The translations under genes were made by a program, and so were the position numbers. From Aquimarina sp042434915 (lineage in GTDB: Bacteria; Bacteroidota; Bacteroidia; Flavobacteriales; Flavobacteriaceae): a DNA stretch of 64,000 nucleotides. Shown here piece by piece: positions 34,623 through 43,673 of this stretch; the stretch's first letter is position 1; each line of letters starts with the position of its first letter. Below the pieces are notes generated by a model. It worked only from the letters and a program-made list of their open reading frames with translations. It searched no databases and was not told the DNA's origin. The stretch is from assembly GCF_042434915.1 (NCBI RefSeq), contig NZ_CP170198.1:434001-498000 (forward strand). The letters are read 5' to 3'.

Positions 34623-35022
34623 AAAATGTTTCCAACAGTTCCTTAAGTTGGTGTTCGTTTATAGGTTTTATCAAATAATCTGATATGCGCTCATATTCTT
34701 TTGCTCGTTCGATATCATCTGGATTATCAGATGACGATAGCACATAAATTTTAATTTCTTTTTTAAGCTTAGGTGCTATATTATTAAACTCATCCATAAA
34801 TTGCCATCCATCCATGATTGGCATATTAAGGTCCAAAAGAATAAGATCTGGTAATTGCACTACACCATTAGCTACAGACTTAATAAAATTAATTGCTTCC
34901 TCTCCATTTGAAAAAATTAACAAGCGTTCTTGTTGATGCAATTGTTGAACTAGCTTTTTAATTATAAATTGATGAATTATATCATCATCAACTAAGCATA
35001 GAGATAATCTTTTATTCTTCAT
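34621..35022 (-). CDS. Receiver-only response regulator
   Basis: This 133-residue CheY-like protein has the acidic cluster at 12-14 (LCLVDDDIIH), the phospho-acceptor D64 in LILLDLNMPIMDGW, and the conserved Ser/Thr and Lys near VLSSSD and YLIKPI. There is no output domain. It starts 2 bases after the stop of the double-PAS histidine kinase and so forms a two-component pair with it. Signalling probably goes by protein-protein contact or phosphorelay. Confidence 0.94.
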   Translation of the reverse strand: MKNKRLSLCLVDDDIIHQFIIKKLVQQLHQQERLLIFSNGEEAINFIKSVANGVVQLPDLILLDLNMPIMDGWQFMDEFNNIAPKLKKEIKIYVLSSSDNPDDIERAKEYERISDYLIKPINEHQLKELLETF

Positions 35023-35024
35023 TT

Positions 35025-36482
35025 TTAAGAAGCTAGGTTTATAGTAAATATTGTTCCTTTATTAAGTTCGCTTTGAACTAGGATTTCGCCGTTCAAAGCT
35101 TCTACTTGTGATTTAGTTATAAACAACCCAAAACCTCTTGCATCTGGATGTTTATGAAATGTTTTTCTGAATCCAAAAATCTTTTCATTGTGTTTTTTTA
35201 AATCTATTCCTCTACCATTGTCTTCAAAAGTTAACTGAATAGTGTTTCCATTTTTCTTTGATTTAATTTTGATAATAGGATGTCTTTCTGGAGCTCGATA
35301 TTTTATAGCGTTTGATATTAGGTTTAAAAATATACTATGTAAGTAGTCTTCTGAGCATTGAATAATTTCTATATCATTAAAATCAGTTATAATTTGTGCT
35401 TGATTAGAAAGCACTGATCCATGCAGCTGTTTTAATACATTATCACAAACCTGTCGCAGAGAAACACGCCTTACGTTCATCTCATTGGAGTGATTGATTT
35501 GAACAACATGAATTAAGTCCTCCAATGTGCTATTAAGAACTTCGGTAGAGTTTTGTATTAAATTAGCAAAATCTTCTTGATCACTCTTAAGACCACTATC
35601 TTTTAAAAATTTAGTTAATATAAAAATATTAGCTACAGGAGAGCGTAAATTATGAGAAGTAATATAAGCAAAATCCTCTAACTGTTTATTCTTGGCTTTA
35701 AGTTGCTTTAACGACTTATTTAATGCTGCTTGTTGTTTATTAATTTCGGTCTGGTCTCTTGCGATTGCAAAAATAAGTCCAGTTTCATCCACAGAGGTAG
35801 CGTTCCATTCTAAGTCCAATACCGTACCGTCCTTGGCTACATAGCGATTATTAAAATAGGATGCAGTTACGCCTTCCTTTTGTTTATGAACCATATCTAT
35901 AGTTTTATCCCTATCCTCTGGATGAATAAAATTTATAAATGGAATAGCTAATACCTCTTCTTCCGAAAAACCGAACTTTTTGATCCATTGTGGATTTACT
36001 TTCTTAAAATATCCATCTGTATGTGCTATCACTATTAAATCTTGGCTTAAATTGAATAAGTCTTGAAGTTGCTGGTTTTTAAGCTTCAAAGTATATTCTG
36101 CCTCTACAAGTTTATTTTCTTTCTCTTTTATAGTAGTTTGATCTCTGGCAATAGCAAAAATATCCCCTGTTTCATTGAGAACAGAAGCGTTCCATTCTAG
36201 ATAAATAATATTCCCATTTTTTGCAATATATCTATTTTCAAACTTTGAAACACTAATGCCATTTTCCTTTTGATGTTTAGCTACCAGACTAGTTTTACAC
36301 TTATCGTCTGGGTGTACAAAATTTATGAAGGGTTGGGATAGAAGTTCTGCATCAGTATACCCCAAAATTAAGGACCATTGTGGATTAATTTGTTTAAAAT
36401 AGCCATCCATGTTAGCTATCACAATAAGGTCTTGACTAATGTCAAAAAGCATTTTGTGGGGTAGATTTTCAGTCATAGGCAA
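35025..36482 (-). CDS. Double-PAS sensor histidine kinase
   Basis: This 485-residue soluble kinase has two very similar PAS domains in tandem (about 11-117 and 142-247). Both share ISQDLIVIA/LSQDLIVIAHTDGYFK, FINFVHP/FINFIHPED and the FAIARDQT tail. A coiled linker leads to HisKA (H277 in FAYITSHNLRSPVAN) and HATPase (G box ARGFGLFITKSQVEALNG). The PAS pair looks like an internal duplication. It is a paralogue of the kinase at 32796-33845. It is followed directly by its receiver-only regulator. No transmembrane helix, so it senses an intracellular cue. Confidence 0.93.
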   Translation of the reverse strand: MPMTENLPHKMLFDISQDLIVIANMDGYFKQINPQWSLILGYTDAELLSQPFINFVHPDDKCKTSLVAKHQKENGISVSKFENRYIAKNGNIIYLEWNASVLNETGDIFAIARDQTTIKEKENKLVEAEYTLKLKNQQLQDLFNLSQDLIVIAHTDGYFKKVNPQWIKKFGFSEEEVLAIPFINFIHPEDRDKTIDMVHKQKEGVTASYFNNRYVAKDGTVLDLEWNATSVDETGLIFAIARDQTEINKQQAALNKSLKQLKAKNKQLEDFAYITSHNLRSPVANIFILTKFLKDSGLKSDQEDFANLIQNSTEVLNSTLEDLIHVVQINHSNEMNVRRVSLRQVCDNVLKQLHGSVLSNQAQIITDFNDIEIIQCSEDYLHSIFLNLISNAIKYRAPERHPIIKIKSKKNGNTIQLTFEDNGRGIDLKKHNEKIFGFRKTFHKHPDARGFGLFITKSQVEALNGEILVQSELNKGTIFTINLAS

Positions 36483-36700
36483 CGTATAAGTTATAAAGGT
36501 TTATGTATACGTGTTTGGTCAAGCTTATTATGGATTTTTGAGTGGTAATGTACCAATCTAGCATACTAATTCAATGAGTAGTTTAAGGGGGGTAAATAAG
36601 AATAGCTACACAATGAATAATATATTATATATGTAAAAATACAAAATACAAAACCTAAAGCATTATGTTTTTAGCGCATATTAATTAAGTTGTTACCGTA

Positions 36701-38704
36701 TTATTGATTGGTTTCTATCTTATCTTTCATCATTTTGATTTCATCACGTAATCGCGCGGCTGTCATAAAATCCAGTTCTTTTGCAGCTTTTTCCATTTCT
36801 TTACGTACGTTACGAATTCTTGTTTCAAGCTGTTCTTTGCTATAATAAGCAGTTTCTTCTTCTGCAGCCTTTAGTGTCGGAGCATTTTCAAATTTATACG
36901 GCTCAACTTTTTTACCAGCTAAGGCACTATCCATATTCTTTTTCAACGCTGTTGGTTTTAATCCATGCTTGGTATTGTATTGGATTTGTTTGGTTCGTCT
37001 ATATTGTGTTTGATCAATAGTTTTTTGCATACTATCGGTAATTTTGTCTGCATACATTATTGCCATCCCGTTTACATGACGTGCCGCACGTCCGATCGTT
37101 TGTGTTAACGAACGATTATTTCTTAAAAAACCTTCTTTATCTGCATCTAGAATCGCTACCAGCGAAACTTCTGGCAAATCAAGACCTTCTCGAAGTAAAT
37201 TGACACCAATCAAAACATCAAAGAGTCCTTTTCTTAAATCTTGCATAATCTCAACCCGCTCAAGTGTATCAACATCACTATGAATATATCGACATCTAAT
37301 ATTGATACGGGTAAGATATTTTGTCAATTCTTCGGCCATTCTTTTTGTTAAGGTAGTGACCAAAATTCTTTCGTCTTTCTCGATTCGCTGATGCATTTCT
37401 TCGATTAAATCATCAATTTGATTTAAACTTGGTCTTACTTCGATAATAGGGTCTAAAAGGCCTGTAGGGCGTATTACTTGTTCTACATATGTGCCTTCGC
37501 TCTTTTGTAGCTCATAATCTGCAGGTGTTGCGCTAATATAAATGATTTGATTTTGCAGCGCTTCAAACTCTTCAAATTTTAAGGGCCTGTTGTCCATGGC
37601 AGCTGGTAGTCTAAAGCCGTATTCTACCAAATTTTCTTTTCGAGATCTATCTCCACCATACATAGCATGTACTTGCGGAATAGTTACATGACTTTCATCA
37701 ACAAGCATTAAATAATCATCTGGAAAATAATCTAATAGACAAAAGGGTCGTGTACCTGGTAATCTGCCATCGAGATACCTTGAGTAATTTTCAATACCAG
37801 AACAATAGCCGAGTTCACGTATCATCTCTAAATCAAAATTGGTACGCTCTTCTAAGCGTTTTGCTTCCAAAGGTTTTCCTATTTCTTTAAAATACTCGAC
37901 TTGCTTTCCTAAATCAATACTAATTTGATTAATAGCGCCATTTAAAACATCGGGAGATGTTACAAACATATTGGCAGGGTATACGGTGAGGCGATCATAT
38001 TTCTCAATAATTTCGTTAGTCTTAACATCAAAAGCCTCAATTTCTTCGATTTCATCTCCAAAAAAATGAACTCGAAAAGCATCATCTGCATAGCCAGGAA
38101 AAATGTCAACTGTATCTCCTTTAATCCTAAAATTACCGTTTTTAAATTCAGCTTCAGTTCTAGAGTATAAACTTTGTACTAGTCGATGGAGTAAGGCCGT
38201 TCTTGAAACGAACTGTCCTTTTTGAATAGAGATAACATTCTTTTGAAATTCTATTGGATTTCCAATTCCGTAGATGCAAGATACCGATGCTACGACAAGG
38301 ACATCACGTCTGCCAGATAATAAGGAAGAGGTTGTGCTTAAACGTAGTTTTTCTATTTCTTCATTGATAGATAAATCTTTTTCAATAAAAGTTCCAGAGG
38401 TAGGGATGTAGGCTTCGGGTTGATAATAATCGTAATATGAAACAAAATATTCTACCGCATTATTCGGAAAAAAATGTTTAAACTCTGAATATAACTGGGC
38501 TGCCAAAGTTTTGTTATGCGCCAGTACTAAGGTTGGTTTTTGAACTTTTTCAATTACATTAGCTGCGGTGAATGTTTTACCCGAACCTGTTACTCCTAAT
38601 AAAGTTTGATGTTTTTCGCCCGCTAATAAACCTTCGGATAATTGTTTTATCGCAGTAGGTTGATCACCGGTGGGTTCAAAATCTGAAGCTATCTGAAATT
38701 TCAT
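36701..38704 (-). CDS. uvrB: Excinuclease ABC subunit B
   Basis: UvrB is the damage-verifying helicase of nucleotide-excision repair. The 667-residue protein has Walker A GVTGSGKTFT at about 39-48 and the beta-hairpin YYDYYQPEAYIP at about 91-102. It also has the helicase motifs LVDESHVT, ISATPADYEL and the QTIGRAARH motif VI. The C-terminal UVR domain for UvrC contact is at about 630-665 (ARLRDEIKMMK). Length and motifs are standard. It is a single gene; UvrA and UvrC are not adjacent. Confidence 0.98.
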   Translation of the reverse strand: MKFQIASDFEPTGDQPTAIKQLSEGLLAGEKHQTLLGVTGSGKTFTAANVIEKVQKPTLVLAHNKTLAAQLYSEFKHFFPNNAVEYFVSYYDYYQPEAYIPTSGTFIEKDLSINEEIEKLRLSTTSSLLSGRRDVLVVASVSCIYGIGNPIEFQKNVISIQKGQFVSRTALLHRLVQSLYSRTEAEFKNGNFRIKGDTVDIFPGYADDAFRVHFFGDEIEEIEAFDVKTNEIIEKYDRLTVYPANMFVTSPDVLNGAINQISIDLGKQVEYFKEIGKPLEAKRLEERTNFDLEMIRELGYCSGIENYSRYLDGRLPGTRPFCLLDYFPDDYLMLVDESHVTIPQVHAMYGGDRSRKENLVEYGFRLPAAMDNRPLKFEEFEALQNQIIYISATPADYELQKSEGTYVEQVIRPTGLLDPIIEVRPSLNQIDDLIEEMHQRIEKDERILVTTLTKRMAEELTKYLTRINIRCRYIHSDVDTLERVEIMQDLRKGLFDVLIGVNLLREGLDLPEVSLVAILDADKEGFLRNNRSLTQTIGRAARHVNGMAIMYADKITDSMQKTIDQTQYRRTKQIQYNTKHGLKPTALKKNMDSALAGKKVEPYKFENAPTLKAAEEETAYYSKEQLETRIRNVRKEMEKAAKELDFMTAARLRDEIKMMKDKIETNQ

Positions 38705-38974
38705 AGATGTATTTTCTTTTTATACTAAGATAAGTAAAGCAAAACATACAGCTAATGCAATACTGTGAAACTTCTTTTAATTTTTATGAATAAGCAAGAT
38801 TAACTTTTGTATTGATTTTAAAAAATGAATCCATGCATTGCGTTCACAGGTAATAGCCCAGCATTATAAATGAACTAATCTATAAGTGCATTCGTATCAC
38901 AGCGTTTAGTATAGAAGTAACGTTTATAACTGAGAGCATATTGTTTAGATATAGATATTCAAACTGTTAGGTGT

Positions 38975-39811
38975 TTATAAATCTCTTCTTCTCATAACAG
39001 TATAAGACAGATATACAAAAATTAGGGTCCAAAGTAGTAGTAGTAAAATTTCATGTGTATAAATAGCGTAATCTTTTTGAAACCCAGCGCCCAATTGATT
39101 AGCTGCAGATTGTACAAAATTTAATCTACTAAAGGGCTCGCGTATAACGTTTGCCATAGCCTCTAAAGGTAAAAATTGTATTATCTGATCGGCAATTGTA
39201 CTATTTTTAAAGACTAAAAATTTTAATACGCCATAGATGATATACTCGAATATCCACCAGATAATTAGAAATCCTAAAGCAAAAGCAGATCTTTTTACCA
39301 AAACACCAAGGAACATGCAAAGGCTAAAAAATGCTAAAAGCTTTAAAAAATACGCAGGAATATAAATAAGGTCTCTTGTAATTATTGAAAACTCTGTATA
39401 ATCAGAAAATGAGAAGCCTAGAATCAAAGAAATAATAAATACAAAAATGGTAGAAATCAACGCAAAAACAGTAACGGTCAAAAACTTTGATGCAATAAAT
39501 TCTTTTTTACTTAATCCGTCTATCAAATTTTGTTTCAGAGTGCGATAACTGTACTCATTTGCCATCATCGATACAATAATTATGGCTAAAAATAACTTGG
39601 CCCAAGAAGCAACATAAGTATTAAAATGCCAGATATAAGGAAAATTAAAGAATCCTTGATCCGCAAACCTAAAATGAATAGCACCAAAATCAAATTCTAT
39701 TGAAGCTAAGAGAGCGATAAACGTAATTAATATAAAATAGGTTGCAGTCAATACTTTTGCAGCCTTATTATAACGTAATTTTTGAAATTCTATATGTAAT
39801 AATCGTAGCAT
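38975..39811 (-). CDS. ABC-2-type transporter permease
   Basis: This 278-residue membrane protein has about six hydrophobic helices, including VLTATYFILITFIALLASI near the N-terminus, FALISTIFVFIISLILGFSF and LLLLLWTLIFVYLSYTVM near the C-terminus. The ABC-2 family hallmark is the conserved cytoplasmic N-terminus followed by ANEYSYRTLKQNLIDGLSKKEF. Its ATPase partner starts immediately upstream on the same strand (4-base gap). The substrate is unknown; gliding or lipid/peptide export types are common for such pairs. Confidence 0.9.
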   Translation of the reverse strand: MLRLLHIEFQKLRYNKAAKVLTATYFILITFIALLASIEFDFGAIHFRFADQGFFNFPYIWHFNTYVASWAKLFLAIIIVSMMANEYSYRTLKQNLIDGLSKKEFIASKFLTVTVFALISTIFVFIISLILGFSFSDYTEFSIITRDLIYIPAYFLKLLAFFSLCMFLGVLVKRSAFALGFLIIWWIFEYIIYGVLKFLVFKNSTIADQIIQFLPLEAMANVIREPFSRLNFVQSAANQLGAGFQKDYAIYTHEILLLLLWTLIFVYLSYTVMRRRDL

Positions 39812-39814
39812 AGC

Positions 39815-40714
39815 TTAGGCGTTTGTAATAGTTAATTGTAAAAATTGTTCTTCTAGACTTGCCTTACGCTGTATAAGATGGGTTAGTATTATGCCATCTG
39901 CAAACAACTCTTGATTTAGTTGCTCAGAGGACATTTCGGCGTTTAGTATTGCGATAAGCTTGTCGTTGTCCTCCTTAACTGTACTAAATATTTTTTTATC
40001 AAGTAACCATGCTTTCAATGCATAAAGATTTTTACTTTTTAATTCAAAATAGCCAAAACTGGATTGTAGCTCGTCTACAGGACCAGCATATATTTTTTTA
40101 CCTTTTCTAATAATTATTACATGCGTGCAAACCTTTTCTACTTCATCTAACAAGTGTGATGCTAGTAAAATAGTCGTTCCTCTTGAGGCAATATTCTTAA
40201 TGATCTCTCTTATTTGATGGATTCCTTGTGGATCTAAACCATTAGTGGGCTCGTCGAGAATTAATATTTCGGGATTATTTAATAAAGCTGAAGCTATCGC
40301 AAGGCGCTGTTTCATTCCTAATGAGAATGTGTTGAACTTACTATTTTTACGATCTAATAATCCAACAATACGTAATTTTTCATCAATTGTATGTTTGGAA
40401 ACTCCTTTGATTGCACATACTAATTCGAGATTTTGTGTAGCAGTCATATAAGGGTAAAAATTTGGACGCTCAATAATGGCGCCTACTTTTTTTAAGGCAT
40501 CATGAGTGGTTGTCTTTCCATCAAACCATGTAAACGAGCCCGAACTTGCATTAACTACATTAAGTACGATACCTAATGTAGTTGATTTGCCACTACCATT
40601 AGGACCCAAAATACCATATACATTTCCTTTTTGTATCGTAAATGATAAGTCACTAACAGCGGTTATAGGTCCAAATTTTTTGGTTAGATTTTGAATTGAA
40701 AGTATAGTTTCCAA
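39815..40714 (-). CDS. ABC transporter ATP-binding protein
   Basis: This 299-residue ATPase drives the adjacent ABC-2 permease. It has Walker A GPNGSGKST at about 38-46, the ABC signature FSLGMKQRLAIASALL, Walker B EILILDEPTNGLDPQ and the switch His in TTILLASHLLDE. A C-terminal extension (about 215-299) after the core is typical for drug or bacteriocin-type exporters. It heads the two-gene minus-strand operon. The exported substrate cannot be told from the sequence. Confidence 0.95.
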   Translation of the reverse strand: METILSIQNLTKKFGPITAVSDLSFTIQKGNVYGILGPNGSGKSTTLGIVLNVVNASSGSFTWFDGKTTTHDALKKVGAIIERPNFYPYMTATQNLELVCAIKGVSKHTIDEKLRIVGLLDRKNSKFNTFSLGMKQRLAIASALLNNPEILILDEPTNGLDPQGIHQIREIIKNIASRGTTILLASHLLDEVEKVCTHVIIIRKGKKIYAGPVDELQSSFGYFELKSKNLYALKAWLLDKKIFSTVKEDNDKLIAILNAEMSSEQLNQELFADGIILTHLIQRKASLEEQFLQLTITNA

Positions 40715-40882
40715 AAGTTAAGTTTTGTAGTTGTTTACGATAAGACGATCTAACCAGTAAATTGTTACATACTCTTTTAGGATGTAAAGCGAGCTTTATT
40801 AAATTATTTCATATATAGTAGTTCTCGTTGTAGCTTTGTAAGATTACCTTTATCTTGTACAACAAATCCTTGAGCTGCGAAT

Positions 40883-41950
40883 ATGGAAGAAAAGTTGATG
40901 TCGAATAAAAAGCCTACTTATCCAATAAGTGATCGGTTGGATGCGTATTTAAAAGAATGTAATCGTAAAATTAAAATACCTTTGTTTTATGATGATTTGT
41001 TAAGGTTTTCTGGTTCTATAGTAGTATACGACGCACATGATCAGGATACTTTGTGGGTGCGGGTTTATTATGAAGAACATGAGCGAACCGAAATGGAATT
41101 AAGTCTCAAAAAAGTATATACAATTTTACATTCTGATGGTAACGAAGATGCAATTGAGTTCTTAAACATTGATGCAATTGATTACTGTACATTTGGGAAT
41201 TCAAAGCCATTTCGCATTAAAATTAGAAATATCTTAAATGATAACTATACCTATGTTTATGTTAAAAAAGCAGATGCCTCTAGGATATATGGATTAGAGT
41301 TGGAGCATATGTTTTCTCCCAATCGAATCAACTTTTTAGTATATAAAAATACCTTAATAGAAGAACATATAGCTGGTATACCAGGTGATGTTTTTATAAA
41401 AGATTTTCTACCTAGTTTAAGCGATCGTGCAAAATCACAAATAGCCAAAGAGTTTGTCAAATTTAATGAACGCTGTCAAATGCGCTTGCTTGGTGATATG
41501 CGATCTTATAATTATGTGATTATACCTACTCATGATTTTGATCATGTAGAGTATAAGATTAGAGCTATAGATTTTGATCAACAATGCTATGAAGGTAAAT
41601 TGAAGGTGTATCAACCTCAGTTTTTTAAAGAGAATTTGGCAATGGTTGAGCTTGTGCTGGATCGTTTGCAAAGTAATTCGATAGAACAGTACAAGAAGGA
41701 GGAACGCTCAGTTCTTGCCAAACGTTTACTTAATTCTAAATCTAGATCAAAAATCTTAATTGATTGTATGTGTAAAGATAAAATTAGTACGCAAAAAAAC
41801 GTAAAAGAATTACGAGAGTATCTGTATAACTTTACGTTGGATTTAAAATTTAGACGTTGTACAACTATGGGAGATATTTTAAAAGTTGGTTTGGACTTTG
41901 TTAGACGAAATTACGAAAATGTAAATATGAAACGTTTATTAGAAGGCTGA
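40883..41950 (+). CDS. Unrecognised protein with kinase-like motifs
   Basis: I do not recognise this 355-residue protein by family. It has no signal peptide or membrane helix. An N-terminal region (about 30-120) is mixed alpha/beta. From about 125 the pattern resembles a protein-kinase-like fold: YVYVKKAD (possible nucleotide-binding Lys), LIEEHIAGIPG (hinge-like), RLLGDMRSYNYVI (D205...N210, like the catalytic loop D-x4-N) and RAIDFDQQ (D230-F-D232, like a metal-binding DFG/DFD). This is inference from motif order only. The ATG at 40883 was used; MSNKKP at 40898 is an alternative. It is convergent with the nucleoid-associated protein gene. Confidence 0.7.
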   Translation: MEEKLMSNKKPTYPISDRLDAYLKECNRKIKIPLFYDDLLRFSGSIVVYDAHDQDTLWVRVYYEEHERTEMELSLKKVYTILHSDGNEDAIEFLNIDAIDYCTFGNSKPFRIKIRNILNDNYTYVYVKKADASRIYGLELEHMFSPNRINFLVYKNTLIEEHIAGIPGDVFIKDFLPSLSDRAKSQIAKEFVKFNERCQMRLLGDMRSYNYVIIPTHDFDHVEYKIRAIDFDQQCYEGKLKVYQPQFFKENLAMVELVLDRLQSNSIEQYKKEERSVLAKRLLNSKSRSKILIDCMCKDKISTQKNVKELREYLYNFTLDLKFRRCTTMGDILKVGLDFVRRNYENVNMKRLLEG

Positions 41951-41962
41951 TAAAAAAGACAG

Positions 41963-43021
41963 CTAATCTTTCTGTTCTTTATTAAAATACACAAGGTAGT
42001 AATACATCTGCTTTTCTTCATCCCAACCTTTTTCCACAAATTTTTCAGCAGATTCTGGATTGATAAAATCCATTTTAATCTGAATATTTGTATCTAAATT
42101 AATTACATTTTTCATCTTCTTTCTCGCAGCCGTAACTGCAGTGTTAGCGATGGGAAAATTAGTAAGATCTTCAATCTGATATTTTGGAGCTTTTTCTGAT
42201 TTGTAATGTTTAAATTCTGGAATTAAATCAGGGTTATCAATTACTTCATTTAAAAAAGCGGTTTCTTCAAAATTATCATTTTTTGCAAAGTGGTTGACAG
42301 CACGATTCATAAACATTACTTGCTCCTTTTTGTCCTCTGCTGGTAAAACCACATCCTTGGAGAAATCTTCACAAAATTTCATATATTTTTTTGTAAAGAA
42401 ATTGTTGTCAGCAAATGCGGTTACTCCTAAAAAATGTTCTAACCAATACTTGGTATCGTAGCGGTTTGAATCAACCGACAGCACCTTGTATCCTTCTTCT
42501 TTTTTAAAGTTAAAAATTAAACAACCTTTATCTAGTTTATTAAGATTTACTCCTTGTTGAAGCAATAATTCGAGATGACTTCCTTTTTCTTCAAACTGAA
42601 GAAAATCGTGTTTAAGCTCTGATTTAAATATGCCTATTGCAGCTACTTTCTCATTATCAATGCTTACATTTTCTAGATAAGTTACATAGACTTCTCCACT
42701 TTTGATGTGTGGATGTTGAGATTGTTCGTACAACAACGATGCAATTCTTTTTGATTTTTCATGCGCTAATGTTGGTGTCTCGAATATCTCTGTTATTATT
42801 TTGTAAAGCGGGTTAAATTCTACATCTACCTCATTAGTAAACTGGAAATAATTCTCTTCTTTTTCACGAAAAGGTTTAAAAAAATATTCCTTTAAAAGAG
42901 CAGTTAATTCATCATTAAGCCCATAAGGTGCATCTGATAAAAATATATTTTCATTTCTACTTTTATTACCGATACGATGAACAGAGAGTGATTCTATTTG
43001 CGTATTATATAGATTTATCAT
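41963..43021 (-). CDS. Nucleoid-associated protein, NdpA/YejK family
   Basis: This 352-residue protein has the family layout: NTQIESLSVHRIGNKSRNEN at the N-terminus, SGEVYVTYLENVSIDNEKVA in the middle and KGCLIFNFKKEEGYKVLSVD before YWLEHFLGV. The YejK/NdpA family was named from nucleoid association; members also turn up near defence or toxin genes, but its role here is unknown. No signal peptide. It is separated by 66 bases from the pRiA4b ORF-3-like gene upstream on the same strand. Confidence 0.85.
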   Translation of the reverse strand: MINLYNTQIESLSVHRIGNKSRNENIFLSDAPYGLNDELTALLKEYFFKPFREKEENYFQFTNEVDVEFNPLYKIITEIFETPTLAHEKSKRIASLLYEQSQHPHIKSGEVYVTYLENVSIDNEKVAAIGIFKSELKHDFLQFEEKGSHLELLLQQGVNLNKLDKGCLIFNFKKEEGYKVLSVDSNRYDTKYWLEHFLGVTAFADNNFFTKKYMKFCEDFSKDVVLPAEDKKEQVMFMNRAVNHFAKNDNFEETAFLNEVIDNPDLIPEFKHYKSEKAPKYQIEDLTNFPIANTAVTAARKKMKNVINLDTNIQIKMDFINPESAEKFVEKGWDEEKQMYYYLVYFNKEQKD

Positions 43022-43087
43022 AAGGCTGTGAATTAGTGTACTATTGCTTTAAAAGGAAAAAGTGAATTTTTTTGTAGAAAATTTAAA

Positions 43088-43606
43088 TTAATTCCAATTT
43101 TCATTGAAATCCATTTCATCATAATCGTCAATATCAACAAAACTTTCATCTTCGTCATAGTCGTCAAAGCTTTCACCAGAATCAGCTTTGAATTCTTTTT
43201 CGGGAGCTTGATCAGGCAATTGACCATGAACAAACATGATATTAGGGTATTCTCTTCCATGCTCAAAATCAGCTATTTCAGCAAGTTCTACCATAAACGT
43301 CCACATACTTAAAAAATCATAGATATATAGAAGTCGTGGAGAGGTTTCATACACAACGTCTTCCAATTTAGTTTCTTCCATAAGTCTAACAGAGCTCGAG
43401 CCATCACTCATGTCAAAAAGAGAGATTTCTTCACCTTGTGTCCATTGTTCATCACTTGTGTAAAAAGAGGCCATTTCTGTTCCGTCAAAACTAAATGATT
43501 GTGTGATAACGTTATGAAGCTCCTCTAAAGTAGCAGTTTTTTCAATTTCGATGTCTCTAAACACATCTTCTTCAGTGTCTAAAATTATTCTAAAACGATA
43601 AATCAT
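43088..43606 (-). CDS. Plasmid pRiA4b ORF-3-like protein
   Basis: This 172-residue protein begins MIYRFRIILDTEEDVFRDIE and continues TLEELHNVITQSFSFDGTEM and ASFYTSDEQW, the core of the PF07929-type family (named after plasmid pRiA4b ORF-3, also linked to IS1096). The C-terminus is strongly acidic (DDYDEDESFVDIDDYDE). The function is unknown despite the mobile-element name, and there is no transposase here. An earlier in-frame start at 43639 would prepend MYLCCSKKNAR, unlike the family, so 43606 was chosen. Confidence 0.82.
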   Translation of the reverse strand: MIYRFRIILDTEEDVFRDIEIEKTATLEELHNVITQSFSFDGTEMASFYTSDEQWTQGEEISLFDMSDGSSSVRLMEETKLEDVVYETSPRLLYIYDFLSMWTFMVELAEIADFEHGREYPNIMFVHGQLPDQAPEKEFKADSGESFDDYDEDESFVDIDDYDEMDFNENWN

Positions 43607-43673
43607 TCGTGCGTTTTTTTTGGAACAGCAAAGATACAAACTAGTTTTTAGACTAAGCCAACTTTTTGGCGCA

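Noticed and set aside
43033..43266. 77-codon minus frame at the end of the pRiA4b ORF-3-like gene
   Set aside because: It is an alternate frame of the acidic tail coding region.
43088..43606. Mobile element because of the IS1096/pRiA4b family name
   Set aside because: No transposase, terminal repeats or target duplication are visible; the family is common as stand-alone chromosomal genes.
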